A stretch of 36,362 nucleotides of DNA from Maricaulis sp048268525 (GCF_048268525.1 NZ_JBLWVH010000032.1:1-36362); one strand, 5' to 3'. Counted from the first letter of the stretch, positions 16,443 to 25,024 are shown. Made by a program: numbers and translations. The notes: generated by a model not told the origin, from the sequence alone.

Positions 16443-17435
16443 ATGAAAGCCATGATCCTCAATGCCTACGGCAGCGACGCCCCCTTCCTCGCCGCCGATC
16501 TGCCCCGCCCCGAGCCCATGCCGGGCCATGTCCGGATCCGCATCGCCGCCACCAGCGTCAATACGGTCGACACGATGATCCGCGAACTCGGCCAGGATAA
16601 CCTGCCCCTCGCGCCCGACCTGCCGGCCCTTCTCGGCATGGATTTCGCCGGCACGATCGAGGCGCTGGGTGACGGCGTCGACGATTTCGCCATTGGCGAC
16701 GAGGTCTATGGCTGCGCTGGCGGGCTCGCCGACCTGCCCGGCGCGCTGGCCGAATTCATGCTCGCCGACGCCCGACTGATCGCCCACAAGCCGAAACGCC
16801 TGTCGATGCGCGAAGCCGCCGCCCTGCCCCTGGTCGGCATCACGGCCATGGAAGGCCTGCAACGCGCCGGGACCCGGGCCGGTCAGAGCGTGCTGGTGCA
16901 TGGCGGCACTGGCGGTGTCGGCCATCTCGCCGTCCAGATCGCCCGCCATCTCGGCGCGACCGTCTCGGCCACGGGCGGCGGCGATGCCCAGCTCGACATC
17001 ATCCGGAGCTATGGCGCCACGGCGATCAATTACCGCACCGAGAGCGTGGCCGACTATGTCGCCGCACAAACCGGCGGCACCGGTTTCGACGTGGTGTTCG
17101 ACACGGTCGGCGGCGCCAACATGACAAACTCCTTCGAGGCCGCCGCCCTGAACGGCCAGGTCGCCTCGACCGTCTCCCTGCTCGAGCTCGATCTCTCCCC
17201 GGTGCATTTCAAGGGATTGTCCCTGCATGTCGTCTTCATGCTCATCCCGATGCTGCATGATGTCGGACGCGAGACCCATGGCGCCATCCTCACCGAGCTG
17301 GCCCGCCTGGTCGATGCCGGCGCCGTCACCCCGCTGCTCGACGACACACGCTTCACCCTCGACCAGGTCGGCGACGCCCATGCCCGCCTGACCAGCGGCC
17401 AGGCCATCGGCAAGGTCGTCATCGACATCGCCTGA
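16443..17435 (+). CDS. Quinone oxidoreductase-like medium-chain dehydrogenase/reductase
   Basis: A 330-residue MDR-superfamily enzyme of the zeta-crystallin/quinone oxidoreductase type. An N-terminal GroES-like domain (about 1-115) holds LLGMDFAGTIEALG and GDEVYG. The Rossmann domain has the NADPH loop GGTGGVG (154-160). Zinc ligands of classical alcohol dehydrogenases are absent. It probably reduces quinones, enones or similar aldehydes with NADPH in the cytosol. ATG 16443 follows GGGAG. It lies downstream of the LysR gene on the same strand, which suggests control by that regulator. A terminator follows 27 bp after the stop. Confidence 0.92.
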   Translation: MKAMILNAYGSDAPFLAADLPRPEPMPGHVRIRIAATSVNTVDTMIRELGQDNLPLAPDLPALLGMDFAGTIEALGDGVDDFAIGDEVYGCAGGLADLPGALAEFMLADARLIAHKPKRLSMREAAALPLVGITAMEGLQRAGTRAGQSVLVHGGTGGVGHLAVQIARHLGATVSATGGGDAQLDIIRSYGATAINYRTESVADYVAAQTGGTGFDVVFDTVGGANMTNSFEAAALNGQVASTVSLLELDLSPVHFKGLSLHVVFMLIPMLHDVGRETHGAILTELARLVDAGAVTPLLDDTRFTLDQVGDAHARLTSGQAIGKVVIDIA

Positions 17436-17461
17436 GCGCAGCGATGGATATTGAAAACGAG

Positions 17462-17493
17462 AAAAGCCGCCCCTGTCCGGGGGCGGCTTTTTT
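17462..17493 (+). terminator. Intrinsic terminator after the oxidoreductase gene
   Basis: A 12-bp stem (17462-17473 with 17480-17491), loop TGTCCG, then a run of T. The A-rich left side gives T-rich sequence on the other strand, so it may also end the convergent tRNA-His transcript. Confidence 0.9.
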
Positions 17494-17517
17494 CTTCGCG
17501 GACAGTCTGAGAAAAAA

Positions 17518-17594
17518 TGGTACCGCCTTCCCGGATCGAACGGGAGACCTCTAGATCCACAATCTAGCGCTCTAACCTACTGAGCTAAGGCGGC
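17518..17594 (-). tRNA. tRNA-His (anticodon GTG)
   Basis: A 77-nt cloverleaf with encoded CCA. Acceptor GCCGCCT pairs with AGGCGGT (a G1:U72 wobble), D-stem GCTC/GAGC, anticodon stem CTAGA/TCTAG with loop TTGTGGA (anticodon GTG), T-stem TCCCG/CGGGA with TTCGATC loop. The discriminator is A73 and the base before position 1 does not provide the usual G-1:C73 pair. That is the known alphaproteobacterial tRNA-His form, read by an adapted HisRS. A TTGACG box lies about 95 bases upstream (17694-17689), but no well-spaced -10 was found. Confidence 0.97.
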
Positions 17595-17735
17595 ACACCT
17601 TGTCACGGCTTGTGGTTGGCAGCGAGACTGCGAACCTTGGCGTGAGGCGCGGGAAACTAGCCTCCCCGCCCCGCGCTGGCAAGCACCCCGTCAAGGCTTT
17701 TGCAGAGACCTCTGCAGCCGCCCTGATGGTGGTGA

Positions 17736-18539
17736 TCAGGCGGCGTAACCGCGCGCCTGGATATGGGCCCGCATCGCCGCAACGCGGTTGTCGTCGGACG
17801 GGTGGGTCGAGGCGAACTCGGCCGAGTTGTGGTCGTTCATGGCCGACATGCCGACCCAGAAATCAACCGCCTGGCGCGGGTCATAGCCGGACCCGACCAT
17901 GAAATCGACGCCGAGGCGGTCGGCCTCATACTCGTGTTCGCGGCTGTAAGGCAGGATCACGCCATAGGTGACGCCCATGCCCAGCGCGGCACCGATATCA
18001 TCACTGTATTGGGCATAATTGCTGCCCGACGAGCCGATGGCACTGGCCAGCAGGCTGACGCCCATCTGCGCCGCCATCTGCTGGCTGGCGCGTTCGGCCG
18101 AGTGGCGACCGGCGACATGTCCGACCTCGTGCCCCATCACGGTGGCGAGGTGATCGTCAGTGTCCATGATGTCGAGAATGCCCTTGTAGAAACCGACCTT
18201 GCCATTGGGCAGGACCCAGGCATTGACGGTATCGCTGTCAAACACCACGAATTCCCAGTCCAGATGCGTCTGGCCGGATGCCGCGACGACGCGGTCACCG
18301 ACGCGCTGCAGGCGGCGTTGATAGGACGGGTCGCGCAGCACGCGCTCGCGCTGCAGGCTGTCCTGCCAGGCCTGGGAGGACAGATGCGCCAGCTGATTGT
18401 CGGACACCAGCATCAGCTGGCTGCGACCCAGCGCGGCATTGTCGGCACATCCGGCGACGAAGGGCAGCACGCTGCCGGCTGCAAGACCCATGATCATTTC
18501 GCGGCGACGGACCAGATCGGTCGGTGGTTTGCTGGACAT
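17736..18539 (-). CDS. M48-family zinc metalloprotease lipoprotein
   Basis: A 267-residue periplasmic protease related to Oma1/BepA/LoiP. The zinc site is HEVGH (H137, E138, H141) with the third ligand E205 in EHEYEADRLG. A signal with an RRR n-region ends in a lipobox VAGC (C31), so it should be membrane-anchored by lipid. The double Arg just before the hydrophobic part also resembles a Tat signal, though that is not certain. Such proteases help in outer-membrane protein quality control. ATG 18539 follows a strong GGGGGGAAA site. It is divergent from the AsmA gene across 128 bp. The terminal HPSDDNRVAAM motif is typical of M48 proteins. Confidence 0.93.
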   Translation of the reverse strand: MSSKPPTDLVRRREMIMGLAAGSVLPFVAGCADNAALGRSQLMLVSDNQLAHLSSQAWQDSLQRERVLRDPSYQRRLQRVGDRVVAASGQTHLDWEFVVFDSDTVNAWVLPNGKVGFYKGILDIMDTDDHLATVMGHEVGHVAGRHSAERASQQMAAQMGVSLLASAIGSSGSNYAQYSDDIGAALGMGVTYGVILPYSREHEYEADRLGVDFMVGSGYDPRQAVDFWVGMSAMNDHNSAEFASTHPSDDNRVAAMRAHIQARGYAA

Positions 18540-18667
18540 GACATTTCCCCCCTTTGGTGATGTCGCAATCAACGTTAACCTAACCCAGAGTGATTTTCGC
18601 GTCTCGCCCGGAAAACGACAAGGGCGACTGCCAGCCTGTTTTATCAGCCATTTCGGAGCTTCCCCCC

Positions 18668-20776
18668 ATGAAACGCCTCGGTCTCGCCCTCGGTCTGATA
18701 ATTGTCCTTTTCGTAGCCGCCGCCCTGATCCTGCCCTCGGTCATCCCGACTTCGACCTATCGCGAGCCGGTCGAGACAGCGGCCCGCGACGCGCTCAACC
18801 GGGAGGTCTCGCTGGGCGGGGACATCGCGCTACAGATTTTCCCGCAATTGCAGATCCGCGCCAGCGATGTGTCGATCGCCAATGCCGACGGATTTGGCGA
18901 GGAGGCCTTCGCCGAGATGCGCGAGATGCGGGTCGGCGTCCGCCTGATCCCGCTCCTCAGCCGCCGGGTCGAGATCACCGAATTCGTGCTGGTCGAGCCG
19001 ACCATCCGCCTGGCGCAGAACCGGCGCGGCAATAACTGGACCTTCACAGCACCGGACGGCGGTGAAGCAGCTCCGGCCCCGGCAGCGGGCGGCGGTTTCG
19101 TGCGCGGTGACGGCGCCCTGCCGATCGAGGCCAGTTTCGGCGATGTGCGGATCGAGAACGGCGCACTCCATTTCACCGATGGCAGCGACACCCGCTCGAT
19201 CACCGGCCTGGACCTCAATGTCGCCCTGCCCTCGCTGGACACGGAAACCCGCCTCACTGGCGCGCTCAACGCCGATGGCGAGAGCCTGAGCTTCACCGCC
19301 AATATCGGCTCGATCCGCGATTTCTTCGAGGGACGCGAGACACCGGTCACGCTGGGTCTCGGCGGCAATCTGGCCCGGTTGAGCTTTGATGGCCGCATCC
19401 TGGCTGGCGAGGCCGTCGCCTATGAGGGCGAGATCGACGCCAACATCCCGTCGCTCCGGGCACTGGCCGCCTTTGCCGGCTCCCCCCTGCCCGCAGGCGA
19501 CAATCTGGAAGCCTTCCGCACGGTCGGGACCCTGCGCGGCACCCCCGGCGAACTGGCACTTCAGGCCCGCACGCTGAGCCTGGACGCCATCAGCGGCGCC
19601 GCCGACCTGACCGTCAACCTGACCGGCGACCGGCCGCGTCTGACAGGCGGGCTGGAACTGGCCGAACTTGACGTGAACCCCTACCTCCCCGCTGTTGCGG
19701 AAACCCAGCAACCAACTTCATCCGGCGGCATCCCGCCCTGGAGCGAGGCGCCGATCGACCTGGCCGGCCTCGGCATCGTCGATGCCGATCTGAGACTCAC
19801 CGTCGGCCGTCTGCAATTCCAGGCGATCGAGGTCACCGATGCGCGCTTGCGGGCGCGGCTGACCAATAGCCGTCTGGAAGTCATGCTCGAAAATATCGGC
19901 CTCTATGAGGGCCAGGGCAGCGCTACCATCGTCGCCAACAATCGCGGTCGCCGGCCAAGTTTCTCCCTGGTCGCCGGGCTGGACGGACTCGATGCCGGTC
20001 CCTTCCTGGAAGCGGCTGCCGGTTTTGACAAACTGCTGGGCACCGGGGACCTGTCACTGGAACTAGCCGCTGCCGGCGATTCGCAGGCCGCCATCATGAA
20101 TTCTCTGGATGGTTCGGGTGACTTCAGCTTCGCCGACGGTGCCATTGTCGGCATCAATGTCGCGGAGACCATTCGCAATGTCAGCCGGCTCGTGTCTGGC
20201 GGTGACACCGAGAGCGAGGATGACGACGCCGCCCGTACCGGCGAGCAGCAGACCACCGATTTCTCGTCGCTGACCGGCAGCTTCTCGATCGTCGACGGGC
20301 AAATCGCCCAGCGCGACCTGCTGATGCTGTCGCCTTTGCTGCGCATCGAAGGCGCCGGCTCGGTCAATCTGCCGGCCCAGTCGCTCGACTATCGCCTGCG
20401 CCCGCGCGCCGTCGCCTCCATCGAGGGTCAGGGCGGCAATCGCGACCTGCAGGGCATCACCGTGCCAATTCGCCTGCGCGGCGGGTTCAACAATGTCTCG
20501 GTCGGGGTCGACACCGAAGCCGTCGGCCAGGCCCTGCTTCAGGGGGCGCTCAACAATGCGCTGGGCAGCGACGACGCGACCAGCCCGCGCGATGCCCTGC
20601 GCGATGGCCTGCTCAACGCGATCGGCCTCAGCGACGAGAGTGATGATGAACCGGTCGACGGCGAAACGACCGAGTCCCGCCCGGATCCGGCCGAGCAATT
20701 CTTGCGCGGCCTGCTCAACCAGCGCCGCGGTCAGGATGAAGACCAGGATGAGCCGCCCACCGACGATCCACAATGA
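18668..20776 (+). CDS. AsmA-family protein
   Basis: A 702-residue envelope protein. One N-terminal membrane helix (about 5-25) is followed by a long beta-rich periplasmic region. N-terminal AsmA features are seen in ETAARDALNREVSLGGDIALQIFPQLQIRASDVSIANADGF-type spacing (about 38-78), and the C-terminal AsmA domain in GSFSIVDGQIAQRDLLMLSPLLRIEGAGSVNL-like text with the DYRLRPRA line (about 535-590). The tail (about 645-702) is acidic, Asp/Glu/Gln-rich and probably disordered. AsmA-like proteins bridge the periplasm and are linked to phospholipid transport and outer-membrane assembly. ATG 18668 follows GGAG. It is divergent from the M48 protease and followed 102 bp later by the crystallin-like gene. 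Confidence 0.9.
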   Translation: MKRLGLALGLIIVLFVAAALILPSVIPTSTYREPVETAARDALNREVSLGGDIALQIFPQLQIRASDVSIANADGFGEEAFAEMREMRVGVRLIPLLSRRVEITEFVLVEPTIRLAQNRRGNNWTFTAPDGGEAAPAPAAGGGFVRGDGALPIEASFGDVRIENGALHFTDGSDTRSITGLDLNVALPSLDTETRLTGALNADGESLSFTANIGSIRDFFEGRETPVTLGLGGNLARLSFDGRILAGEAVAYEGEIDANIPSLRALAAFAGSPLPAGDNLEAFRTVGTLRGTPGELALQARTLSLDAISGAADLTVNLTGDRPRLTGGLELAELDVNPYLPAVAETQQPTSSGGIPPWSEAPIDLAGLGIVDADLRLTVGRLQFQAIEVTDARLRARLTNSRLEVMLENIGLYEGQGSATIVANNRGRRPSFSLVAGLDGLDAGPFLEAAAGFDKLLGTGDLSLELAAAGDSQAAIMNSLDGSGDFSFADGAIVGINVAETIRNVSRLVSGGDTESEDDDAARTGEQQTTDFSSLTGSFSIVDGQIAQRDLLMLSPLLRIEGAGSVNLPAQSLDYRLRPRAVASIEGQGGNRDLQGITVPIRLRGGFNNVSVGVDTEAVGQALLQGALNNALGSDDATSPRDALRDGLLNAIGLSDESDDEPVDGETTESRPDPAEQFLRGLLNQRRGQDEDQDEPPTDDPQ

Positions 20777-20878
20777 CCACCAGGATGAACGCAAGATGAC
20801 GCGGCCGTGCGGACAGGGTTCACCGACCGTGTGCGAGGGTCCGGTCAGATACTGCCAAGACACTCGAGGGAGACGGAG

Positions 20879-22090
20879 ATGAACATGAAACGTTTGGGAC
20901 AGGCCGCCATCGGCCTCTTGCTCACCGGACTGGCCGGGCAGGCCGCCGCACAGTCGATCATCCTCTATGAGCACAGCGGTTTTCGCGGCCGGGAAGTCCG
21001 GGTGAACGGGGATGTCCGCAATCTTGATTCGGTCCGCTTCAATGATCGGGCCTCATCCTTCCGCGTCGTCTCCGGCGAGTGGGAGCTGTGTCAGCACGAC
21101 GATTACAACGGTACCTGCGAGCTGCACAGCTCGGATCAGGCCAGCATGGGCCGGATGAATGACCAGCTGACCTCCCTGCGCCCTGTCGTGGCCGGTCGCC
21201 CGGGCCGTCCCGGTGGTCGCGAACCGTCTTTGACCTTCTTCTCCGGTCCGAACTATTCAGGCCGGTCGGTCACGATCACGTCTAGCGTGACCAATTTCCA
21301 GCGGATCAATTTCAACGACCAGGCGCGGTCGGTTCGCCATTCGGGCCGCGGCACCTGGATTGCCTGCGAAGACGCGAATTTCGAGGGTTCCTGCATGGAG
21401 ATCTCAGGCGACCTCGCCAATATCGGCGGCGGTATGGGAGCCCGGATCAGCTCGGCCGAGCCTGACTATGCCGGCCGCCCGCAGCGTCCCGGCCGTGGCG
21501 GTGGCAATGTTCCCCGTTCCGGCGTGTTCCTGTTTGACGGAGCTGCCTTCAACGGCCAGCGCGTGGTTGTTGATACCGACATCAGCAATCTGACCCGCAT
21601 GGGCTTCAATGATCGTGCCGAAAGCCTGATCGTCGCCCGCGGGGAGACCTGGATCGTCTGTGATGATGAAGGCTTCACCGACAGCTGCCAGCGCGTCCAG
21701 GGCGAGGTGTCGGACCTGTCCCGCCTCGGGCTGCGCAACCGCATCACCTCCCTGCGCCGCGTCGACGACAGCTGGGGCGAACCGGGCGGCGGCTATCCCG
21801 GACCGGGCGGACCGCGGGCTGATATCCGTGGCGGCACGCGTGGCGTGAACAGCCTCTTCTTCGCCCGGCCCGAGATCAATGGGTATGCGGTGGACCGGTG
21901 CCTCGGCACATACGGCAATCGCTGTGACCAGGATGCAGCCGACCAGATGTGCCAGGCCGTCGGCATGCGTCGCGCATCGCATTACTCCGTTGACCGGTAC
22001 AGCCGGACCCGGACCTGGTTCATTGGTCAGGACCGGGCGTGCAGCTCGGGACAATGCGCGCCACTCGTCGACGTGCTCTGCACCGAGTAG
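20879..22090 (+). CDS. Secreted protein with three beta/gamma-crystallin domains
   Basis: A 403-residue exported protein. After a signal peptide (about 1-25, ending QAAAQ) come three similar double-Greek-key domains: 26-103, 117-195 and 215-296. Each has an aromatic-x-Gly start (LYEHSGFRG, FFSGPNYSG, LFDGAAFNG) and NDRASSF-type calcium-site motifs (NDRASS, NDQARS, NDRAES; also NDQLTS in domain 1). Gly/Pro/Arg-rich linkers join them. A cysteine-rich tail (about 355-403) follows. Microbial crystallin domains often bind calcium; whether all sites here work is not known. ATG 20879 follows GGGAGACGGAG. It is probably monocistronic and ends before a terminator. The job could be envelope or matrix stabilisation (inference). 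Confidence 0.9.
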   Translation: MNMKRLGQAAIGLLLTGLAGQAAAQSIILYEHSGFRGREVRVNGDVRNLDSVRFNDRASSFRVVSGEWELCQHDDYNGTCELHSSDQASMGRMNDQLTSLRPVVAGRPGRPGGREPSLTFFSGPNYSGRSVTITSSVTNFQRINFNDQARSVRHSGRGTWIACEDANFEGSCMEISGDLANIGGGMGARISSAEPDYAGRPQRPGRGGGNVPRSGVFLFDGAAFNGQRVVVDTDISNLTRMGFNDRAESLIVARGETWIVCDDEGFTDSCQRVQGEVSDLSRLGLRNRITSLRRVDDSWGEPGGGYPGPGGPRADIRGGTRGVNSLFFARPEINGYAVDRCLGTYGNRCDQDAADQMCQAVGMRRASHYSVDRYSRTRTWFIGQDRACSSGQCAPLVDVLCTE

Positions 22091-22113
22091 CCGCAACCTG
22101 GCCCGCACGAATG

Positions 22114-22143
22114 CGCCGCCCCTGCACCGGGGGCGGCGTTTTT
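22114..22143 (+). terminator. Intrinsic terminator after the crystallin-domain gene
   Basis: A 9-bp GC-rich stem (22114-22122 with 22130-22138), loop of 7, then TTTTT. It sits 24 bp after the stop. Confidence 0.9.
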
Positions 22144-22178
22144 CATGCGCGCATTTCAGCATTCTGGCGAAGATGGTG

Positions 22179-22207
22179 TTGGGTGTCGGGCCAATATGGC
22201 GTATATT
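22179..22207 (+). promoter_or_regulatory. Likely phhA promoter
   Basis: A -35-like TTGGGT (22179-22184) and a -10-like TATATT (22202-22207) are separated by 17 bp, about 50 bp before the phhA start. The -10 lies inside the palindrome listed next, so a protein bound there would block transcription. Confidence 0.5.
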
Positions 22208-22233
22208 AGTTTCAGATGTAACTAATATACGCC
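22198..22233. promoter_or_regulatory. Large palindromic operator upstream of phhA
   Basis: Perfect 14-bp inverted arms GGCGTATATTAGTT (22198-22211) and AACTAATATACGCC (22220-22233) flank 8 bases. No T-run follows, and it lies 22 bp upstream of the phhA start, over the -10 box. This suits a dimeric repressor or activator site better than a terminator. An mRNA hairpin is the alternative. The binding protein is not identifiable; Lrp/AsnC or MarR-type regulators are possible. Confidence 0.75.
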
Positions 22234-22255
22234 CCCCGATAATCGGAGCTCCAAC

Positions 22256-23137
22256 ATGCCTGTGAATGATCCCATTGTTGCCGAGCAGGAACCGGCGACC
22301 GACTTCACCATTGATCAGAAGTGGGATCGCTACACGACGGAAGAACACGCCATCTGGACAACCTTGTATGAGCGCCAGATGGGCGTTCTGAAAGGGCGCG
22401 CGGCTCCGGAGCACTTCGCGGGCCTCGACATGCTGAATCTCAATGATGGTGGCATACCGGACTTCCGGCGCGTCAATGAAAAGCTCGAGAAACTGACGGG
22501 TTGGACCGTTGTGACAGTGCCCGGCCTGATCCCGGAAAAGGACTTCTACGAGCACCTGGCCAATCGCCGCTTCGTATCGGGTCGCTTCATCCGGGATGGC
22601 GAGAAGCTGGACTATCTGCCCGAGCCGGACATTTTCCATGATGTGTTCGGGCACGTGCCGCTGCTGACCCAGCCGGTATTCGCGGACTATATGCAGGCCT
22701 ATGGCAAGGGCGGGCTGCGATCGCTGGAGTTCGACGCCATCAAGCACATGGCACGTCTCTATTGGTACACGGTGGAATTCGGCCTGATCAACACGCCGGA
22801 GGGCCGACGGATCTATGGCGCCGGCATCGTCTCATCCCGCACGGAATCGATTTTCAGCCTGGAGGCGAAATCGCCCAACCGGCTCCATTTCGATCTCGAA
22901 CGGATCATGCAGACCGACTATCGCTATGACGACTTCCAGCAGAGCTATTTCGTGATCGACAGCTATGACGAGCTGATGGAGGCGACCTATGCCGACTTCG
23001 CGCCCATCTATGAGAGCCTGCCCGGACGGCCCGAATACAAGCCGAGCGATCTGACGGAGGGAGATCGGGTCTACTCGCGCGGCTCGCAGGACTATGCACG
23101 ACAGGGCGGATTGATCGGAAATGCGCAACCGGTCTGA
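22256..23137 (+). CDS. phhA: Phenylalanine 4-monooxygenase (phenylalanine hydroxylase)
   Basis: A 293-residue tetrahydropterin-dependent non-haem iron enzyme that turns phenylalanine into tyrosine, the first step of phenylalanine catabolism. The iron ligands are H128 and H133 (FHDVFGHVPLL) and E174 (WYTVEFGL). The protein lacks the regulatory ACT domain, as is normal for bacterial forms. ATG 22256 follows GGAG. The promoter region has a 36-bp palindrome, so expression is probably regulated. The pterin recycling enzyme (carbinolamine dehydratase) and homogentisate-pathway genes are not in the window. It is convergent with a response regulator gene 14 bp away, with no hairpin between. Confidence 0.96.
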   Translation: MPVNDPIVAEQEPATDFTIDQKWDRYTTEEHAIWTTLYERQMGVLKGRAAPEHFAGLDMLNLNDGGIPDFRRVNEKLEKLTGWTVVTVPGLIPEKDFYEHLANRRFVSGRFIRDGEKLDYLPEPDIFHDVFGHVPLLTQPVFADYMQAYGKGGLRSLEFDAIKHMARLYWYTVEFGLINTPEGRRIYGAGIVSSRTESIFSLEAKSPNRLHFDLERIMQTDYRYDDFQQSYFVIDSYDELMEATYADFAPIYESLPGRPEYKPSDLTEGDRVYSRGSQDYARQGGLIGNAQPV

Positions 23138-23151
23138 CTGTCCGGCCCCGA

Positions 23152-23583
23152 CTAGATCAGGACTGGTGTAACCCGCCCGTCGCCGGTGTCGGCCAGTCTG
23201 ATCTTGCCCGACTTCGCCAGCGCATCGACCAGTTTTGCCCGCGAAACAGGCTTGACGATATAGAAGGTCGAGCCGACCGCCCGGCACTTCTCTTCCATTT
23301 CCGGATTCCGGGCGCCCGAGTAGACACCGATGGTACCGCCGCCGAGATGGGGGCCGCTGTCACGGATGAAGGCGAGTGCGTCGCTGCCCGCCAGGCTGAG
23401 GTCGCAAAGAACCAGCACCGGTGCGCCGCCAAGCGAGCGCAAATGATCCAGCGCTTCTTCGGGGCGGGTAAAGGCCTCAAACGCGAAATCGATTCCCGCA
23501 TCTTCGAGATCCGCCCTGAACAAGAAATGCTCATCCGGATCATCGTCAACAAGAATGACAGGAATGGACCGTTCGTCAGCCAA
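23152..23583 (-). CDS. Single-domain response regulator
   Basis: A 143-residue receiver domain with no output domain. D13-D14-D15 form the acidic pocket, D61 is the phospho-acceptor (LCDLSLAG), S89 the switch and K111 the conserved lysine (IVKPVSR). PDEHFLF after the acidic pocket resembles receiver proteins of the Rcp1 kind. The start is TTG 23583, chosen because GGGGAGGG lies just upstream and no ATG is available before the first strand. It ends 14 bp from the phhA stop. A cognate kinase is not present. Confidence 0.88.
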   Translation of the reverse strand: MADERSIPVILVDDDPDEHFLFRADLEDAGIDFAFEAFTRPEEALDHLRSLGGAPVLVLCDLSLAGSDALAFIRDSGPHLGGGTIGVYSGARNPEMEEKCRAVGSTFYIVKPVSRAKLVDALAKSGKIRLADTGDGRVTPVLI

Positions 23584-23650
23584 TTTCGCCCTCCCCGACG
23601 AATGGAAGGCGGCAAACTATCATGAAATTTTCATTTGGATAGGCCGTTGA

Positions 23651-23666
23651 AGAATAGGATTATTCT
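23651..23666 (-). terminator. Weak hairpin downstream of astB
   Basis: Six-base arms AGAATA (23651-23656) and TATTCT (23661-23666) with loop GGAT lie 18 bp past the astB stop on the minus strand. The stem is AT-rich and weak, so this may instead be part of the response-regulator promoter region, which also has ATGAAA-T-TTTCAT at 23622-23634. Confidence 0.3.
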
Positions 23667-23683
23667 ACGTTGCCAAACCCTCG

Positions 23684-25024
23684 TCAGGCACGTTGGAATG
23701 GATAGTAACCACTACCGAGATTCAGAATGCCTGTGAGCGCGTCCAACGCCGAGCGCGCCTCGACCAACAAGGTCGGGTCGCCCAGCTCATCCGGAGCCAA
23801 TCGATCACGGTAATGTGTGCAGGCCCAGGCCTTCAACTGATCGTAGAGCGCGTCGTTCATCAGGGCATTCGGGGTCACCGCCGCGAGTTCCTCCGGCGTC
23901 AGGACCACACGCAAACGCAGGCAGGCCGGCCCACCACCATTGCGCATCGATTGACGCACATCGACAAACTCCACACGGCCTATGGGCCCGTTGCCGGCGA
24001 CCATCGCGGCGCAGTAAATCCGTGTGGATTCCGTTTCCTCGGTTTCCTTCGGTGCAATCAGGACCAGACGGTCCTCGCCCGGCCATTCCAGCAGCTGTGA
24101 GTTGAACAGATAGCTGGTGATGGCATCGCCAATCGGAACCTCGGCTTCGGGCACTTCCACAAAGACCGGTTCAAACAGTCCATCGGCCGCGCGCCGGATG
24201 GCATCCAGCGCATCGTCCCTGTCCTCAAAAGCCTGCTCATGAAAGAAAAGCGTCGTTCCAGTCCCGACACACACCACATCATTATGGAAGGCACCGGCAT
24301 CGATCGCCGCCCGGGACTGGCGCAGGAAGACGCAGCGCTTGAGGTCCAGACCATGGGAGCGCGCGACGGCCTCACAGGCCTCGCGGGTCTGCCGCGCCGG
24401 GAAGGCACCGGCCCAGTCCTCGCCTGCCGCCCGGCCATAAACGAAAATTTCGACGCCCGGTCCGCCCTGCTCGGCACAAAGGCGGACATGGTTGGCCGCG
24501 CCCTCATCTGCAAAGTCCGCCTGCATTGGCAGGGGATCGTGGACCGAAAATCGCGCGTCATCGGCGAAGGCCCAGGACAGGCTGCGCTGTGTCTGACGCC
24601 CCTCGATGGAGCGATGCAGGGTGGTCAGCAAATTGGCGGGGGTGAAGTGGAGCCGCCCGTCGCTTGTATCGGCGGAGGGAGACACCGTTGCGGCGTTGGC
24701 CGCCCACATTGGCGATGCCGACGATGCCTTGCGGACCAGACCCGGCGCCTGCTTCCACGCAGCCTCAATGATCTGCTGGTCGGACCCGGTAAAACCCGCC
24801 CGGCGCAAAAGCGGCAGGAAGGGACGCTCGTGCGGCGGTAACAATCCCTGCACCAGGCCGGCATCGGCAAGGCGCTTCATCTTCGCCAGACCTTCGAGCA
24901 CGCCTTCACGCGGAGAGGAGATCAGTCCCTCATTGCGGGCACTGGCCAGGTTTCCGTCCGACAGCCCGCCATAATTGTGGGTCGGGCCGATCAGACCGTC
25001 GAAATTCGCCTCGAGCGCCCGCAT
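23684..25024 (-). CDS. astB: N-succinylarginine dihydrolase
   Basis: A 446-residue cytosolic enzyme of the arginine succinyltransferase (AST) pathway. It splits N2-succinylarginine into N2-succinylornithine, carbon dioxide and ammonia. It belongs to the pentein fold; the catalytic triad is visible as E174 (FADEGAANH), H247 (GAFHNDVV) and C368 (GGGPACLRLR), close to the positions known for the E. coli enzyme. LIGPTHNYGGLS (11-22) and the TSYLFNSQLL region are also typical. The start is ATG 25024, two bases after the astD stop, so the genes are coupled; a TTG two codons earlier overlaps astD. It is the last gene of the cluster. Confidence 0.96.
   Translation of the reverse strand: MRALEANFDGLIGPTHNYGGLSDGNLASARNEGLISSPREGVLEGLAKMKRLADAGLVQGLLPPHERPFLPLLRRAGFTGSDQQIIEAAWKQAPGLVRKASSASPMWAANAATVSPSADTSDGRLHFTPANLLTTLHRSIEGRQTQRSLSWAFADDARFSVHDPLPMQADFADEGAANHVRLCAEQGGPGVEIFVYGRAAGEDWAGAFPARQTREACEAVARSHGLDLKRCVFLRQSRAAIDAGAFHNDVVCVGTGTTLFFHEQAFEDRDDALDAIRRAADGLFEPVFVEVPEAEVPIGDAITSYLFNSQLLEWPGEDRLVLIAPKETEETESTRIYCAAMVAGNGPIGRVEFVDVRQSMRNGGGPACLRLRVVLTPEELAAVTPNALMNDALYDQLKAWACTHYRDRLAPDELGDPTLLVEARSALDALTGILNLGSGYYPFQRA

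Noticed and set aside
17689..17694. TTGACG as the -35 box of the tRNA-His promoter
   Set aside because: No -10-like sequence lies 16-18 bp downstream; the nearest candidate is about 27 bp away.
21404..22747. 447-codon minus-strand frame across the crystallin and phhA genes
   Set aside because: It spans a terminator and promoter on the plus strand and contains no domain; the plus-strand genes are well supported.
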